Below are positions 8,379 through 16,569 of a stretch of 64,000 nt of DNA, piece by piece. Positions within the stretch are counted from its first letter, which is position 1. Every line of letters starts with the position of its first letter. The DNA is from Paenibacillus sp. 32352 (GTDB taxonomy: Bacteria > Bacillota > Bacilli > Paenibacillales > NBRC-103111). A program made the translations under genes and the position numbers. The notes below the pieces were generated by a model. The model was given only the letters and a program-made list of their open reading frames with translations. It was not told the DNA's origin and did no database searches. The DNA lies in assembly GCF_002042965.1 (NCBI RefSeq), contig NZ_MZNT01000022.1, forward strand, positions 25,616 to 89,615, in the 5' to 3' direction.

Positions 8379-9230
8379 TTACAGATCGACTTTCCAGTTG
8401 CCCATCATCTTGGCGACTTCCGGATCGTGGTACGATAAGAAAAGACTTTGCCGCGTATCGAGAGTGGAAATCTGTTCGATGTCGTCAGCACTCAACTCAA
8501 AATCGAAAATGTTGAAGTTTTCGACGATCCGTTCTTTTTTAACTGACTTCGGAATTACAACGACTCCTCTTTGAACAAGCCAGCGAAGCGCGACTTGGGC
8601 GACGGACTTGTTGTGTTTTTCTGCGATCGAGGATAGCACTTCGTTCCCGAAAAAATTGTTACGTCCTTCAGCGAAGGGCGCCCACGACTGGTGCTTCACT
8701 CCCTGCTCTTTCATAAAAGCGGCGCTCTCTATCTGATGGTAGAATGGATGCGTTTCGACCTGATTGACGGCAGGCACGATTTCGTTATGCACGATAAGGT
8801 CCATTAAACGGTCAGGCAGGAAATTGCTGACCCCGATCGCCTTGATCTTGCCTTCGCGGTACAGCTCCTCCATCGCACGCCAAGCGCCGTAATAATCGCC
8901 GAACGGCTGGTGAATAAGGTATAGATCCAGATAATCGAGCTGGAGTTTCTTCAGCGATTTGGCAAACGCCACCCTGGCACTCTCGTAGCTGGCATCCTGA
9001 ACCCAAAGCTTGGTTGTGATGAACAGATCTCCACGTGGTATACCGCTGCGCTTGATCGCTCGACCGACCGCCTCCTCATTCAGATAACCGGCGGCGGTAT
9101 CGATGAGGCGGTAACCAGCCATCAGAGCCTCATATACGGCGTTCTCGCATTCTTCAGCATCAGGAACTTGGTAAACACCGAAGCCGATGATCGGCATCTT
9201 CACGCCATTGTTTAATGTTACGGTTTGCAT
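8379..9230 (-). CDS. Aldo/keto reductase
   Basis: This cytoplasmic NADPH-dependent carbonyl reductase of 283 residues has the usual family length. The catalytic tetrad is visible: Asp44 and Tyr49 (LIDTAAGY), Lys74 (ITTKLW) and His107 (LIHQPF). The C-terminal cofactor region has VVVIPKSVKKERIVENF. It resembles the AKR5-type reductases of Firmicutes that reduce methylglyoxal and other aldehydes. GGAGG precedes ATG 9230. It is divergent from a MerR regulator, and its promoter carries a palindrome inside a 19-bp spacer, so it is probably MerR-activated by an electrophile or aldehyde. The true substrate cannot be read from sequence. Confidence 0.93.
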   Translation of the reverse strand: MQTVTLNNGVKMPIIGFGVYQVPDAEECENAVYEALMAGYRLIDTAAGYLNEEAVGRAIKRSGIPRGDLFITTKLWVQDASYESARVAFAKSLKKLQLDYLDLYLIHQPFGDYYGAWRAMEELYREGKIKAIGVSNFLPDRLMDLIVHNEIVPAVNQVETHPFYHQIESAAFMKEQGVKHQSWAPFAEGRNNFFGNEVLSSIAEKHNKSVAQVALRWLVQRGVVVIPKSVKKERIVENFNIFDFELSADDIEQISTLDTRQSLFLSYHDPEVAKMMGNWKVDL

Positions 9231-9334
9231 TGTAATTCCTCCCAGTGTTCAAATGTATAACAGCAAACGGCGCTTATCCCCTGAATCGGGCACAGCAGCG
9301 GGAATTCTACTTACGACTCGTTTGCGTTACACTA

Positions 9335-9365
9335 AGCTTAGAACCTTCGTGTTACACGAAGTCAA
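9335..9365 (-). promoter_or_regulatory. MerR-type promoter of aldo/keto reductase gene with 19-bp spacer
   Basis: On the minus strand, TTGACT (9360-9365) and TAAGCT (9335-9340) are separated by 19 bases. A palindrome CTTCGTG-TTA-CACGAAG (9345-9361) fills the spacer. A long spacer with a central dyad is the hallmark of MerR-activated promoters. The divergent MerR gene at 9400 is the obvious regulator. Confidence 0.75.
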
Positions 9366-9399
9366 GCTGCTTTAAAATTTTTTTCGAGGAGGATTTTAC

Positions 9400-9849
9400 A
9401 TGCATACGGTCAAAGAAGCTGCCCTAATAACAGGACTCACCGAGCACGCCGTGCGCTTTTACACGGATAAGGGCCTGGTGCCAAGCGTACAGCGCAATGA
9501 GAATAATATCCGGATGTTCGACGAAGAATCGATCAACTGGCTGCATGGCGTCAAATGCCTCAAGCAATCCGGGATGCCGATTGAAGTCATTAAAAGGTAC
9601 GTCGATCTCTGTCTCGAAGGGGATTCAACCGTTCCGCAACGCTGTGGACTCATTATGGAGCATAAAGAAGCGGCGCTCGCTAAACTCGAAGAAGCCAAAC
9701 GGCACATTGACCATTTGGAACAAAAAACCAGCCTGTATCAAGCCATTATGGAGCATCGTGCGCCAGACACGACCAATCCCGGCAACTGGGACAAAATTCT
9801 GCATATGCATGGTGACGTATTTTACTCGCCCTCTGTTCGTAGGGCTTGA
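9400..9849 (+). CDS. MerR-family transcriptional regulator
   Basis: This 149-residue activator or repressor has a winged HTH at residues 1-70 (HTVKEAALITGLTEHAVRFY) and a long helix (about 75-125, LEEAKRHIDHLEQKTSLYQ) for dimerisation. It lacks the paired C-terminal cysteines of metal sensors. It has Cys51, Cys69 and Cys80, so thiol sensing is possible but unproven. It is close to the AdhR/YfmP-type group of aldehyde-responsive regulators. It is divergent from the aldo/keto reductase, whose promoter has the matching architecture. GAGGAGG lies before ATG 9400. Confidence 0.88.
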   Translation: MHTVKEAALITGLTEHAVRFYTDKGLVPSVQRNENNIRMFDEESINWLHGVKCLKQSGMPIEVIKRYVDLCLEGDSTVPQRCGLIMEHKEAALAKLEEAKRHIDHLEQKTSLYQAIMEHRAPDTTNPGNWDKILHMHGDVFYSPSVRRA

Positions 9850-10003
9850 GAGATAATAGTGAGATGGTCACATATCCAACCCCCTAAGGGAGTGGCTGCC
9901 GTTTCGGTAATTTCTAATAAGACATCGGAGGCCATCCCAAAAGTCAACTCTAAAGACCAATTAGGACACGGTTAATATACAGAAAAATGTTTTTTAAACT
10001 TAC
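9850..10003. other. Intergenic stretch, no gene seen
   Basis: This is the first part of the 495-base gap between the MerR gene and the small membrane protein at 10345. The bases around 9870-9945 (CCAACCCCCTAAGGGAGTGG and on) look like they could be the decayed end of an insertion element, but no ORF or terminal repeat can be shown. The rest of the gap has two hairpins listed separately. Confidence 0.3.
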
Positions 10004-10040
10004 AAAGGAGTTAAGTATCTTTTATGTGCTTAACTCCTTT
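10004..10040 (+). terminator. Hairpin downstream of MerR gene
   Basis: Perfect 12-bp stem AAAGGAGTTAAG with CTTAACTCCTTT around 13 bases, followed by ACTTTAT. A likely terminator. Confidence 0.6.
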
Positions 10041-10115
10041 ACTTTATGGGCCTAGCGCCGCTTTCTTTAGCGAATTGGAGTAGTACCTGAGAGGGGGGAA
10101 GATAAATAGGCAGGC

Positions 10116-10319
10116 TTATATTGGGGGGAATGTGCGGACTATTAGCAAAAAAAAGGTGACAACAAGATTAAAGACTGGAAAATACACGGGCTTTCCCCAA
10201 ACGTGTCTCCAGTCTTTTTTCATAGCCGCGGCGATCCAAAGCAGGGAAAAGGAAACTAAGTTTATTATCACGAATATCAATGGAATGAAAAATAAGGTTA
10301 TTTTGTGTTCCAAAACCAT
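10116..10319 (-). CDS. Doubtful small membrane protein
   Basis: A 67-residue frame with two very hydrophobic stretches (FFIPLIFVIINLVSFSLLW and FPVFNLVVTFFLLIV) and a basic linker (MKKDWRHVWGK), the layout of a two-helix membrane protein. Against it: no ribosome site precedes ATG 10319, and a strong terminator-like hairpin (10170-10220) sits inside it. It is listed because no better gene covers this strand, but it may be spurious. Confidence 0.25.
   Translation of the reverse strand: MVLEHKITLFFIPLIFVIINLVSFSLLWIAAAMKKDWRHVWGKPVYFPVFNLVVTFFLLIVRTFPPI
10170..10220 (+). terminator. Strong T-tailed hairpin
   Basis: Outer stem AAAGACTGGA/TCCAGTCTTT and inner stem ACACG/CGTGT, followed by six Ts. 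It is a convincing rightward terminator, although no gene immediately precedes it. A short untranslated RNA starting around 10050-10130 is possible. Confidence 0.65.
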
Positions 10320-10344
10320 GTTTTTTTCGTGAAAGGAGTCAATT

Positions 10345-10542
10345 ATGGATGGTCTTGCAGGATACTTAATTTTAGGCGCATTGTTTGGAATATTTGTTGC
10401 TATTCAAAAACTTAACTCAAACATCATAACTCAAATTGACCAAAACGAAAGAATTATTGAATTATTGAAAGAAAAACGGATAACGAGAGCACAACAACAA
10501 CAACGTCAGGCTGTCGGAATTATCGGCAGTCTGTTGAACTAA
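10345..10542 (+). CDS. Small single-pass membrane protein
   Basis: A 65-residue protein with AAAGGAGTC well placed before ATG 10345. An N-terminal hydrophobic helix (GYLILGALFGIFVAIQKL) is followed by a charged, probably coiled region (QIDQNERIIELLKEKRITRA) and a Gln-rich patch. This is typical of short membrane-anchored proteins of Bacillales with unknown role. It lies 114 bases upstream of the next hypothetical gene in the same direction. Confidence 0.7.
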   Translation: MDGLAGYLILGALFGIFVAIQKLNSNIITQIDQNERIIELLKEKRITRAQQQQRQAVGIIGSLLN

Positions 10543-10656
10543 AGAGCAGATTACGTTAATAACTGCTAGGATTATGTGGAGGTAAGGTGATAACCCGGAA
10601 TTATCATGATAAGTATTGTTATTAATAATCGTCGGATTTTGAAAGGAGGGTAAGCC

Positions 10657-11013
10657 GTGAAGCTTAGAGGGACTATTACCGAACAGGCGTACAGAAGAGA
10701 ATTACAAGCTTCAAGAATTCGTCTGTTCGGCGATGTATCCATGCGAAGGTTTTTAGAAATTATCAGAGATACCTTTCCAGTAATGAAGACAGCATACATT
10801 TTATATTGGACACCCGAACAGGGGGAAGATATTATCAGCTTTCTTGTGGATACACATTCAGTTATTAAAATTGAATTGGATCGTTACGATGATAAAATAG
10901 CGCCGATAGTAGATGTGTATCCAATAGAGAACGTGATTAAGGGACGTAGTAAAACGAATCAGATTAAAATAGCCGTAGCTTTGGATTTAGCGAAGAACGA
11001 TCTAAATAATTGA
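10657..11013 (+). CDS. Conserved-looking hypothetical protein
   Basis: A 118-residue soluble protein starting at GTG 10657 with GAAAGGAGGG immediately upstream, a strong initiation site. It is mixed alpha/beta in look (MRRFLEIIRDTFPVMKTAY, then ILYWTPEQGEDIISFLVD). There is no signal peptide, membrane helix or known motif. It may share a transcript with the small membrane protein before it. I do not recognise it. Confidence 0.7.
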   Translation: MKLRGTITEQAYRRELQASRIRLFGDVSMRRFLEIIRDTFPVMKTAYILYWTPEQGEDIISFLVDTHSVIKIELDRYDDKIAPIVDVYPIENVIKGRSKTNQIKIAVALDLAKNDLNN

Positions 11014-11369
11014 AAGGAAGATGTTGCCAACGGGTACTCTGGCTTAAAAACAACTAGTAAGTGGATGCCCGGCAGCCCCGTTGAGGGCAGAATAGTTCCA
11101 ATAATATGTGGCGGCATCCAAGGAAGACAACGGCATGCACGTGTTGCAGGGGGGGGGGGTCTGCCATTTCTTAATGAGTGACACAATTTTGGTTCGTTAC
11201 ATGGAAGTTTATCGTAGTAGCAGATACTTCAATCCCATACAGAGGATTCAAGTGATCTCGGTGTCGAGTTCCGCTTCCGGCATGGACTGCAGCGTTTTAC
11301 AGACTTTATCCCCTCAATAAAGTCTATTCCATTCTTGAGCCAACATATGAATCTTACACTTACTATCAT
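11014..11369. other. Gap without a recognisable gene; 11-G run
   Basis: This contains a run of 11 Gs at 11149-11159 and only short frames lacking ribosome sites. Sequence such as GGCGGCATCCAAGGAAGAC may be remnant coding DNA, but no family could be assigned. Confidence 0.35.
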
Positions 11370-11918
11370 TTAATTATAAATTGCTTCAAATAACGTCCCC
11401 ACTTGTTCTGCCATAACACGAGGCGGACAGGGCATTCCATTCCTTAACCACCATTCCACTACCCCAACGTAAGCCGATGCAACAAAATGAACAATAACCT
11501 CTTCATTAATCTCGCTATGTCTTTCGTTTGTTTTGCGGAGTTCATTTTTGAACGCTTCGATTTGATACTCAAGGAATCGACTGCGAAAATACGGTGCGCC
11601 TTTATTTGCCAACATGGTCGAAAAGAATAAGTAATGGCTTTCCAAGTATTCAAAACAAATCTGAGTTGCCGGTTTCCACTCCATTTCACACGCAGTTTCG
11701 CTGATGTTTCGGAGTTTGTCTATATATTCTTCCATAAGCTTATCCAACAGGTCGAATTTATCCGTGTAATGAAGGTAGATGGTTTTGCGGCTAACATCCG
11801 CTCTGTCGGAGATGTCTTGTATCGTTATCTCATCGAAATTTTTTTCTGACATCAGTTCAAGCACCGCTTTTTTAATCGCTTCTTGCGTTTTGATGATTCG
11901 TCGATCCACTTTTGGCAT
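11370..11918 (-). CDS. TetR-family repressor
   Basis: A 182-residue repressor. The N-terminal HTH spans about residues 10-58 (ITIQDISDRADVSRKTIYLH), followed by an all-helical ligand and dimer domain ending in VEWWLRNGMPCPPRVMAEQ, a pattern seen in TetR_C_8-type members of Firmicutes. It is divergent from a broken SDR gene and an MFS pump, which it probably represses. A perfect 8+8 inverted repeat (12044-12063) in front of those genes is the likely operator, and a half-copy TAATACACA near 11944 lies by its own start. The ribosome site is weak. The ligand is unknown. Confidence 0.88.
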   Translation of the reverse strand: MPKVDRRIIKTQEAIKKAVLELMSEKNFDEITIQDISDRADVSRKTIYLHYTDKFDLLDKLMEEYIDKLRNISETACEMEWKPATQICFEYLESHYLFFSTMLANKGAPYFRSRFLEYQIEAFKNELRKTNERHSEINEEVIVHFVASAYVGVVEWWLRNGMPCPPRVMAEQVGTLFEAIYN

Positions 11919-12043
11919 TTGGGAGCACCACTTTCTCTAAAGTTAATACACATTTTCCGTGGATGTGTGAACTAATTAACGAATTCAGGGAATTTGGTCA
12001 TTGAAAATCAGAATTCGATTTATGATAATACATATATGTTTTG

Positions 12044-12063
12044 TAATACACTATTGTGTATTA
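12044..12063. promoter_or_regulatory. Probable TetR operator
   Basis: TAATACAC (12044-12051) and GTGTATTA (12056-12063) form a perfect inverted repeat with a 4-base centre, just upstream of the SDR remnant and MFS gene. The half-site TAATACACA recurs near the TetR start, fitting control of both directions. Confidence 0.6.
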
Positions 12064-12083
12064 TACACAAGAAACCAGGTGAA

Positions 12084-12639
12084 ATGGCAATCGAAAATAA
12101 AGTGGTTGTAGATGGATGTAGCTAATCAAGAAAGTATCCGGCAAGCGGCGTTGACAGTAAATGAGCAGTTTGGAAGGTTAGATGTATTGATTAATAATGC
12201 TGGGGTGTATTTGGATGAGAATAAAAAGTTAATGGCTATGGACCCTTCCATTCTGGATGAAACGATGGCGACGAATTTCCTCGGAGTCTACCATGTGATC
12301 CGTAACTTTATACCTATTATGGAAAAATAAGGATATTGGAGGATTATTAATGTTTCTTCGGAATATGGGGCGATGAGCGAAATGTCTTTTCAGGGGGCAG
12401 GCGCCTATAAATTGTCTAAGCTAGCCTTAAATGGATTGATACGATTGGTAGCTGCTGAAATCAATGGAGATTTAAAAATAAATGCGGCGGATCCGGGTTG
12501 GGTGAGCTCGGATATGGGCGGACCTTCGGCTCCACGAAATCCCAAGCAAGCTGCGGAGTCGATCCTTTGGTTAGCTGCTATTGGACCTGAAGGGCCAAAT
12601 GGCGGGTTCTTCAGAGACGGAAAACGGATAGATTGGTAA
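12084..12639 (+). pseudogene. Decayed short-chain dehydrogenase/reductase
   Basis: Starting at ATG 12084 (with AGGTG upstream), MAIENKVVV is the usual SDR start but runs out of frame after about 9 codons. Sense resumes at 12112 with DVANQESIRQAA, so the Rossmann glycine loop and about 50 residues are deleted. The NNAG motif (VLINNAGVY) is kept. An in-frame TAA at 12328-12330 interrupts IPIMEK*GYWRIINVSSEYG, and the active-site part AYKLSKLALNGLI follows to the natural end RDGKRIDW. It once encoded a carbonyl reductase-like SDR co-transcribed with the MFS gene under the TetR repressor, and is now non-functional. Confidence 0.85.
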
Positions 12640-12660
12640 CCTTTATGAAGGGGGAGGATT

Positions 12661-13833
12661 ATGGAGAAGCAAAAAAAATGGCTGATACTGATACTAACCA
12701 TAGGTGTTTTCGGGATCTTAAATACCGAAATGGGGGTTATTGGGTTATTGCCTTCCATTGCTGATCACTTTCACGTGAGCATTTCAAAAGCAGGATTGAC
12801 AGTAAGTCTTTTTGCCATTGCGATTGCAGTGTCTGGTCCTACGATGCCGTTATTGTTTTCGGGTATGAATCGCAAGAAGGTCATGCTGCTTGTACTAGGT
12901 GTTTTCGTTTTGGGAAACATGGTGTCCGTATTTACATCTAACTTTACCATTTTATTATTGGCTCGTATCATTCCAGCCTTTTTTCATCCGATCTATTGTT
13001 CATTGGCATTTACAGCTGCTGCTTCCTCCGTAAGTAAAGAAGAAGCTCCAAAAGCTGTTGCTAAAGTATTTATTGGAGTATCGGCCGGGATGGTAGCCGG
13101 CGTACCGATCGCAAGCTATATTAATAATGCCGTTTCGTATGACATGGCGATGGCTTTCTTTGCTATTGTGAACTCTATTGTACTCATTGCTACATTGATT
13201 TTTGTGCCATCTATGCCTCTGAAAGAACGACTTTCTTATGGTACACAGCTTTCTGTATTAAAGAAATCTATTACATGGCTTTCCATCGTGACCGTCATTT
13301 TATTAAACTCAGCTGTATTTGGGGTTTATAGTTATTTTGCTGACTATTTGAAAACAGTAACAGCGATGTCCCCGAATACGATCAGTTTCACGCTATTCAT
13401 CTTCGGCGGAGCCAATATTATTGGAAACATTATCGCAGGAAAGCTGCTTACGCATAGTGCCCTTAAGTCTGTAGTTTCTTTTCCTTTGTTATTGGGTGCT
13501 GTTTACACCATTTTATTCTTTACCGGGCCGTTTACCGTACCTACGGCGATTATAACTTTCATTTGGGGCATATTGGCTGGAGGAATTATGGCAAATATAA
13601 ATCAATATTCGATCGCCTCTGCAGCTCCTGAAGCGCCTGATTTCGCCAACGGATTATTTATATCATCCTGTAATGTAGGTACAACCTTGGGTACGGCCGT
13701 CGGCGGGCTATTTATATCAGAAATGGGTACGCCCTACGTTGTTTTAGTGGGAATACTTTCATTATTGTTAAGCTTTGTTGCCATCATACTAAGAAGCTGC
13801 ATGGTTTCTCCAGCTCGGCAGCTCTCAGTGTGA
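12661..13833 (+). CDS. MFS drug/sugar efflux transporter (DHA1 type)
   Basis: This 390-residue inner-membrane proton antiporter has about 12 hydrophobic helices, starting WLILILTIGVFGILNTEMGV. The signature between helices 2 and 3 is weak (LFSGMNRKKVMLLVLG). The closest look is to AraJ/YdhP-type arabinose or drug exporters. GGGGGAGG precedes ATG 12661, 21 bases after the SDR remnant, so it shares that TetR-controlled promoter. With the enzyme lost, the pump may be the only working product of the operon. Confidence 0.88.
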   Translation: MEKQKKWLILILTIGVFGILNTEMGVIGLLPSIADHFHVSISKAGLTVSLFAIAIAVSGPTMPLLFSGMNRKKVMLLVLGVFVLGNMVSVFTSNFTILLLARIIPAFFHPIYCSLAFTAAASSVSKEEAPKAVAKVFIGVSAGMVAGVPIASYINNAVSYDMAMAFFAIVNSIVLIATLIFVPSMPLKERLSYGTQLSVLKKSITWLSIVTVILLNSAVFGVYSYFADYLKTVTAMSPNTISFTLFIFGGANIIGNIIAGKLLTHSALKSVVSFPLLLGAVYTILFFTGPFTVPTAIITFIWGILAGGIMANINQYSIASAAPEAPDFANGLFISSCNVGTTLGTAVGGLFISEMGTPYVVLVGILSLLLSFVAIILRSCMVSPARQLSV

Positions 13834-13916
13834 ATCCAATGCGCATAAAAGATACCTGCATGGCCTATCCTATGTTTTGGTTAAAGTATCCGGACGTTAG
13901 AAAAGGAGGAGACGAC

Positions 13917-14120
13917 ATGGCAGCAGGACAAGGCTGGCAGCAGCAATGCCGGGAAATTCAAAATGCTTGCTCCAATAGCAACTGGAGTCAAGTGATCCAA
14001 GGGTGCAACGAGCTGATCCAATACGCGCAGCAGCAATCGGATGTTACACCCGCAGCAGTTGCACAAAACAATGAACAGCAGCAACAGCTATTCATTCAAG
14101 CGCATGCCGAGCAAGACTGA
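13917..14120 (+). CDS. Small Gln-rich hypothetical protein
   Basis: A 67-residue protein. The start at ATG 13917 is chosen because AAAAGGAGGAG lies just upstream; an in-frame GTG at 13830 has no such site and overlaps the MFS stop. Sequence MAAGQGWQQQCREIQNAC, then NWSQVIQGCNELIQYAQQQ, is soluble, helical, with three Cys and many Gln. There is no family I recognise. Confidence 0.65.
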   Translation: MAAGQGWQQQCREIQNACSNSNWSQVIQGCNELIQYAQQQSDVTPAAVAQNNEQQQQLFIQAHAEQD

Positions 14121-14319
14121 TCGCAGCAATTGTAACATATAGCATTCAAAACACGAAATGATTCGGAAGGGCCCAGAATAGCATAGGCAGGATTAATGGG
14201 ATGTCACGAGACCTTCGGATGCTAAGGTTATTGTAAAGCCATTCCCAAAGGTCGTGAGAACATCATCAGTGCCAAATTGCCTGTGATAGGAAAGGCTTGT
14301 TCCGGTAGGAGGTAATATT

Positions 14320-15369
14320 ATGATTACGACTAGTGCACGTGCTGTATTCAGCCCGGAAGGTTCGTTCCAACTGACCACGATAGAACGCAGGGATCTTAAG
14401 CCGCATGATGTCCTTATTGAGATTAAATACGCTGGTATTTGCCACTCAGATATCCATACTGCTCGCGGCGATTGGGGACCTGTCAATTATCCTCTCGTTC
14501 CCGGGCACGAGATCGCTGGAATCGTCACCCAGGTTGGTTCCGAAGTTACAAAATATGCGGTGGGGGACCGAGTTGGGGTAGGCTGTATGGTCGACTCCTG
14601 CCGTGAATGTGTTAACTGCCAAAGAGGAGAAGAGCAGTACTGCCTTAGTGGAAATACGGGAACCTATGCAGCTATCGATAGATACGGGCAATATACACAG
14701 GGCGGCTATTCCACCCACATCGTCGTAACGGAAGATTTCGTGGTTCGAATCCCTGATGGTATGGAGCTTGACGTCGCTGCACCGCTTTTGTGCGCCGGCA
14801 TTACAACATACTCGCCTCTTCGCCATTGGGGAGCTGCCCCCGGCAAGAAAATAGCGGTTGTTGGATTTGGCGGGCTTGGACATATGGCTGTGAAGCTCGC
14901 TCATGCCATGGGGGCAGAGGTTACGGTGTTATCCCAATCATTAAAAAAGAAAGAAGACGGCTTGCGGCTTGGCGCGGACCATTATTATGCTACGAGTGAT
15001 CCGGAGACGTTTAAGAAGCTTGCCGGTTCATTCGACCTCATCATAAATACTGTGAGCGCGAAGATCGATATTAATGCCTATCTTTCGCTGCTGGCGCTTG
15101 ACGGTACCTTGGTCAACGTCGGTGCGCCGGCGGAACCGCTGCCGGTTCAGGTATTCTCGCTGATCCCTCAGCGCCGGTCGTTTGCCGGTTCTATGATCGG
15201 TGGAATTCGTGAAACACAGGAAATGCTTGATTTCTGTGCTGAACACAATATAGCACCTGAGATCGAGGTTATTGCTGCCAAACAGATTGATGAAGCTTGG
15301 GAGCGGGTACTTGCTTCCGATGTCCGTTATCGGTTTGTAATCGACATCCGCACGATGGAGAATGAATAA
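14320..15369 (+). CDS. Zinc-dependent NADP(H) alcohol dehydrogenase
   Basis: This medium-chain dehydrogenase (349 residues) interconverts aldehydes and alcohols in the cytoplasm. Catalytic zinc ligands are Cys41 (GICHSDIH) with His63-Glu64 (PGHEIAG). Structural zinc ligands are Cys94, 97, 100 and 108 (SCRECVNCQRGEEQYC). The Rossmann loop is VVGFGGLGHMAVK. It resembles the YahK/AdhA (cinnamyl-type) aldehyde reductase group. TAGGAGG precedes ATG 14320. It is monocistronic with a terminator behind it. Nearby carbonyl-handling genes suggest aldehyde detoxification, but the substrate is not readable. Confidence 0.93.
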   Translation: MITTSARAVFSPEGSFQLTTIERRDLKPHDVLIEIKYAGICHSDIHTARGDWGPVNYPLVPGHEIAGIVTQVGSEVTKYAVGDRVGVGCMVDSCRECVNCQRGEEQYCLSGNTGTYAAIDRYGQYTQGGYSTHIVVTEDFVVRIPDGMELDVAAPLLCAGITTYSPLRHWGAAPGKKIAVVGFGGLGHMAVKLAHAMGAEVTVLSQSLKKKEDGLRLGADHYYATSDPETFKKLAGSFDLIINTVSAKIDINAYLSLLALDGTLVNVGAPAEPLPVQVFSLIPQRRSFAGSMIGGIRETQEMLDFCAEHNIAPEIEVIAAKQIDEAWERVLASDVRYRFVIDIRTMENE

Positions 15370-15384
15370 CTTTTGGGATAAATC

Positions 15385-15420
15385 AACAAGCCATTGTCTT
15401 TTTGGACAACGGCTTGTTTT
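15385..15420 (+). terminator. Intrinsic terminator after alcohol dehydrogenase
   Basis: AACAAGCC(A)TTGTC with GACAA(C)GGCTTGTT and trailing Ts. Confidence 0.85.
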
Positions 15421-15774
15421 CGTATGATTCATAGTTTTCTATCTAACAGTGCCTCGAGAATGCCCCGAGTTGTGCTGCCAAGACTTGATGTGAAAAAGGC
15501 TTATTGACGTGCTGATTCGCACATTCCCCGCAGTTCGTTGACCTGCTCTTAGATAATCAACATTTGTTGATAAATTGTTTAGTAATGAACAAATCCAGCT
15601 ACATTAACGATTGAAAAACCGTTGATTCCATATAAAATTATAAACAGATGTTGAATAAGTAAACAATGTTGAATATATATAGGTCGGTCGGTTGGATCGC
15701 AGCTATATCAGTCGCAATTGCCATAATTCTTGCGGTGGTCTCATTTAGCCGTAAAACAAGCAGGAGGGTTATTG
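15421..15774. other. Regulatory gap upstream of CMD-AKR-cupin operon
   Basis: No gene is seen. AT-rich DNA with repeated ATGTTGAATA (near 15650 and 15666) and several AACA/TGTT half-sites, possibly binding sites for a regulator of the operon that follows. The promoter could not be fixed with confidence. Confidence 0.3.
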
Positions 15775-16530
15775 ATGAACCGAATTGAAAAAAGCAAAGA
15801 AACATACACACAGCTATTTGGCGATGGTGTCCCAGCGGCGTATGCTACTGATCCTGATTTTCAAGACATCCTGAGCCGCTTTATTTTTGGAGAGGTTTTT
15901 TATCAAGGCAGCCTGGACGATAAGCAGCGTGAGCTTATAACCCTAGTAGTGCTTACAACGAACCAAACTTTGCCCCAATTAAAGGCTCATGTTCACGCCG
16001 CGTTAAATGTTGGGCTCACACCAGTGGAAATCAAGGAGGCCATTTACCAGTGTGCGCCATACATTGGATTTCCCAAAACATTAAATGCTGTTACTGAGGT
16101 CAACGAAGTCTTCAAAGCTAGAAATATTGCATTGCCGCTTGAGAGCCAAAAGCAGGTGGAAGAGGATAATCGGTTTGAAAAGGGGCTTGCCGTGCAGATA
16201 GAGATTTTCGGGGATGTCATTGCAACAATGCGGGAGAGTGCCCCATCCAATCAAAAGCATATCCAAGACTACCTCTCCGCCTTCTGCTTTGGCGATTTCT
16301 ATACCCGCGGCGGTCTTGATTTAAAGACGCGAGAGTTGCTGACGCTCTGCATTATTAGTAGCATCGGCGGCGCAGAAGGTCAAGTGAAGGCGCATGTGCA
16401 GGGTAACAAAAATGTGGGAAATGACAAGGAAACCATGATCACCGCCATCACTCACTGCCTGCCCTATATGGGCTTTCCGAGAACACTGAACGCTTTGGCT
16501 TGCATCAATGAAATGATTCCCGAAAATTAA
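15775..16530 (+). CDS. Carboxymuconolactone decarboxylase-family protein (two CMD domains)
   Basis: This 251-residue protein has two CMD/AhpD-like helical domains (about 20-115 and 140-245), each with an LTLC/LVVL helix and HVHAALN or HVQGNKN. The second domain keeps a Cys (ELLTLCIISS). Start 15775 follows AGGAGGG and is preferred over 15730. Two-domain members of this family act in aromatic degradation or as thiol-linked peroxidase-like proteins; which applies here is open. It is first in an operon with an aldo/keto reductase and a cupin, a common Firmicutes cluster. Confidence 0.85.
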   Translation: MNRIEKSKETYTQLFGDGVPAAYATDPDFQDILSRFIFGEVFYQGSLDDKQRELITLVVLTTNQTLPQLKAHVHAALNVGLTPVEIKEAIYQCAPYIGFPKTLNAVTEVNEVFKARNIALPLESQKQVEEDNRFEKGLAVQIEIFGDVIATMRESAPSNQKHIQDYLSAFCFGDFYTRGGLDLKTRELLTLCIISSIGGAEGQVKAHVQGNKNVGNDKETMITAITHCLPYMGFPRTLNALACINEMIPEN

Positions 16531-16569
16531 GAGCTACAAAAAATATATCAATGCTAAGGAGACAAAAGC

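Noticed and set aside
9870..9950. Possible insertion-sequence end after the MerR gene
   Set aside because: It looks vaguely IS-like, but no transposase frame, terminal repeat or target duplication is visible.
11149..11159. Run of 11 Gs as a phase-variable tract
   Set aside because: No ORF or promoter spans it, so slippage would change nothing that can be identified.
14203..14257. Inverted repeat TCACGAGACCTT / AAGGTCGTGA upstream of the alcohol dehydrogenase as operator
   Set aside because: Imperfect, far from a visible promoter, and no local regulator; could equally be decayed coding sequence.
14193..14486. 97-codon minus-strand frame overlapping the alcohol dehydrogenase start
   Set aside because: It overlaps a strong gene and its ribosome site; no supporting start signal.
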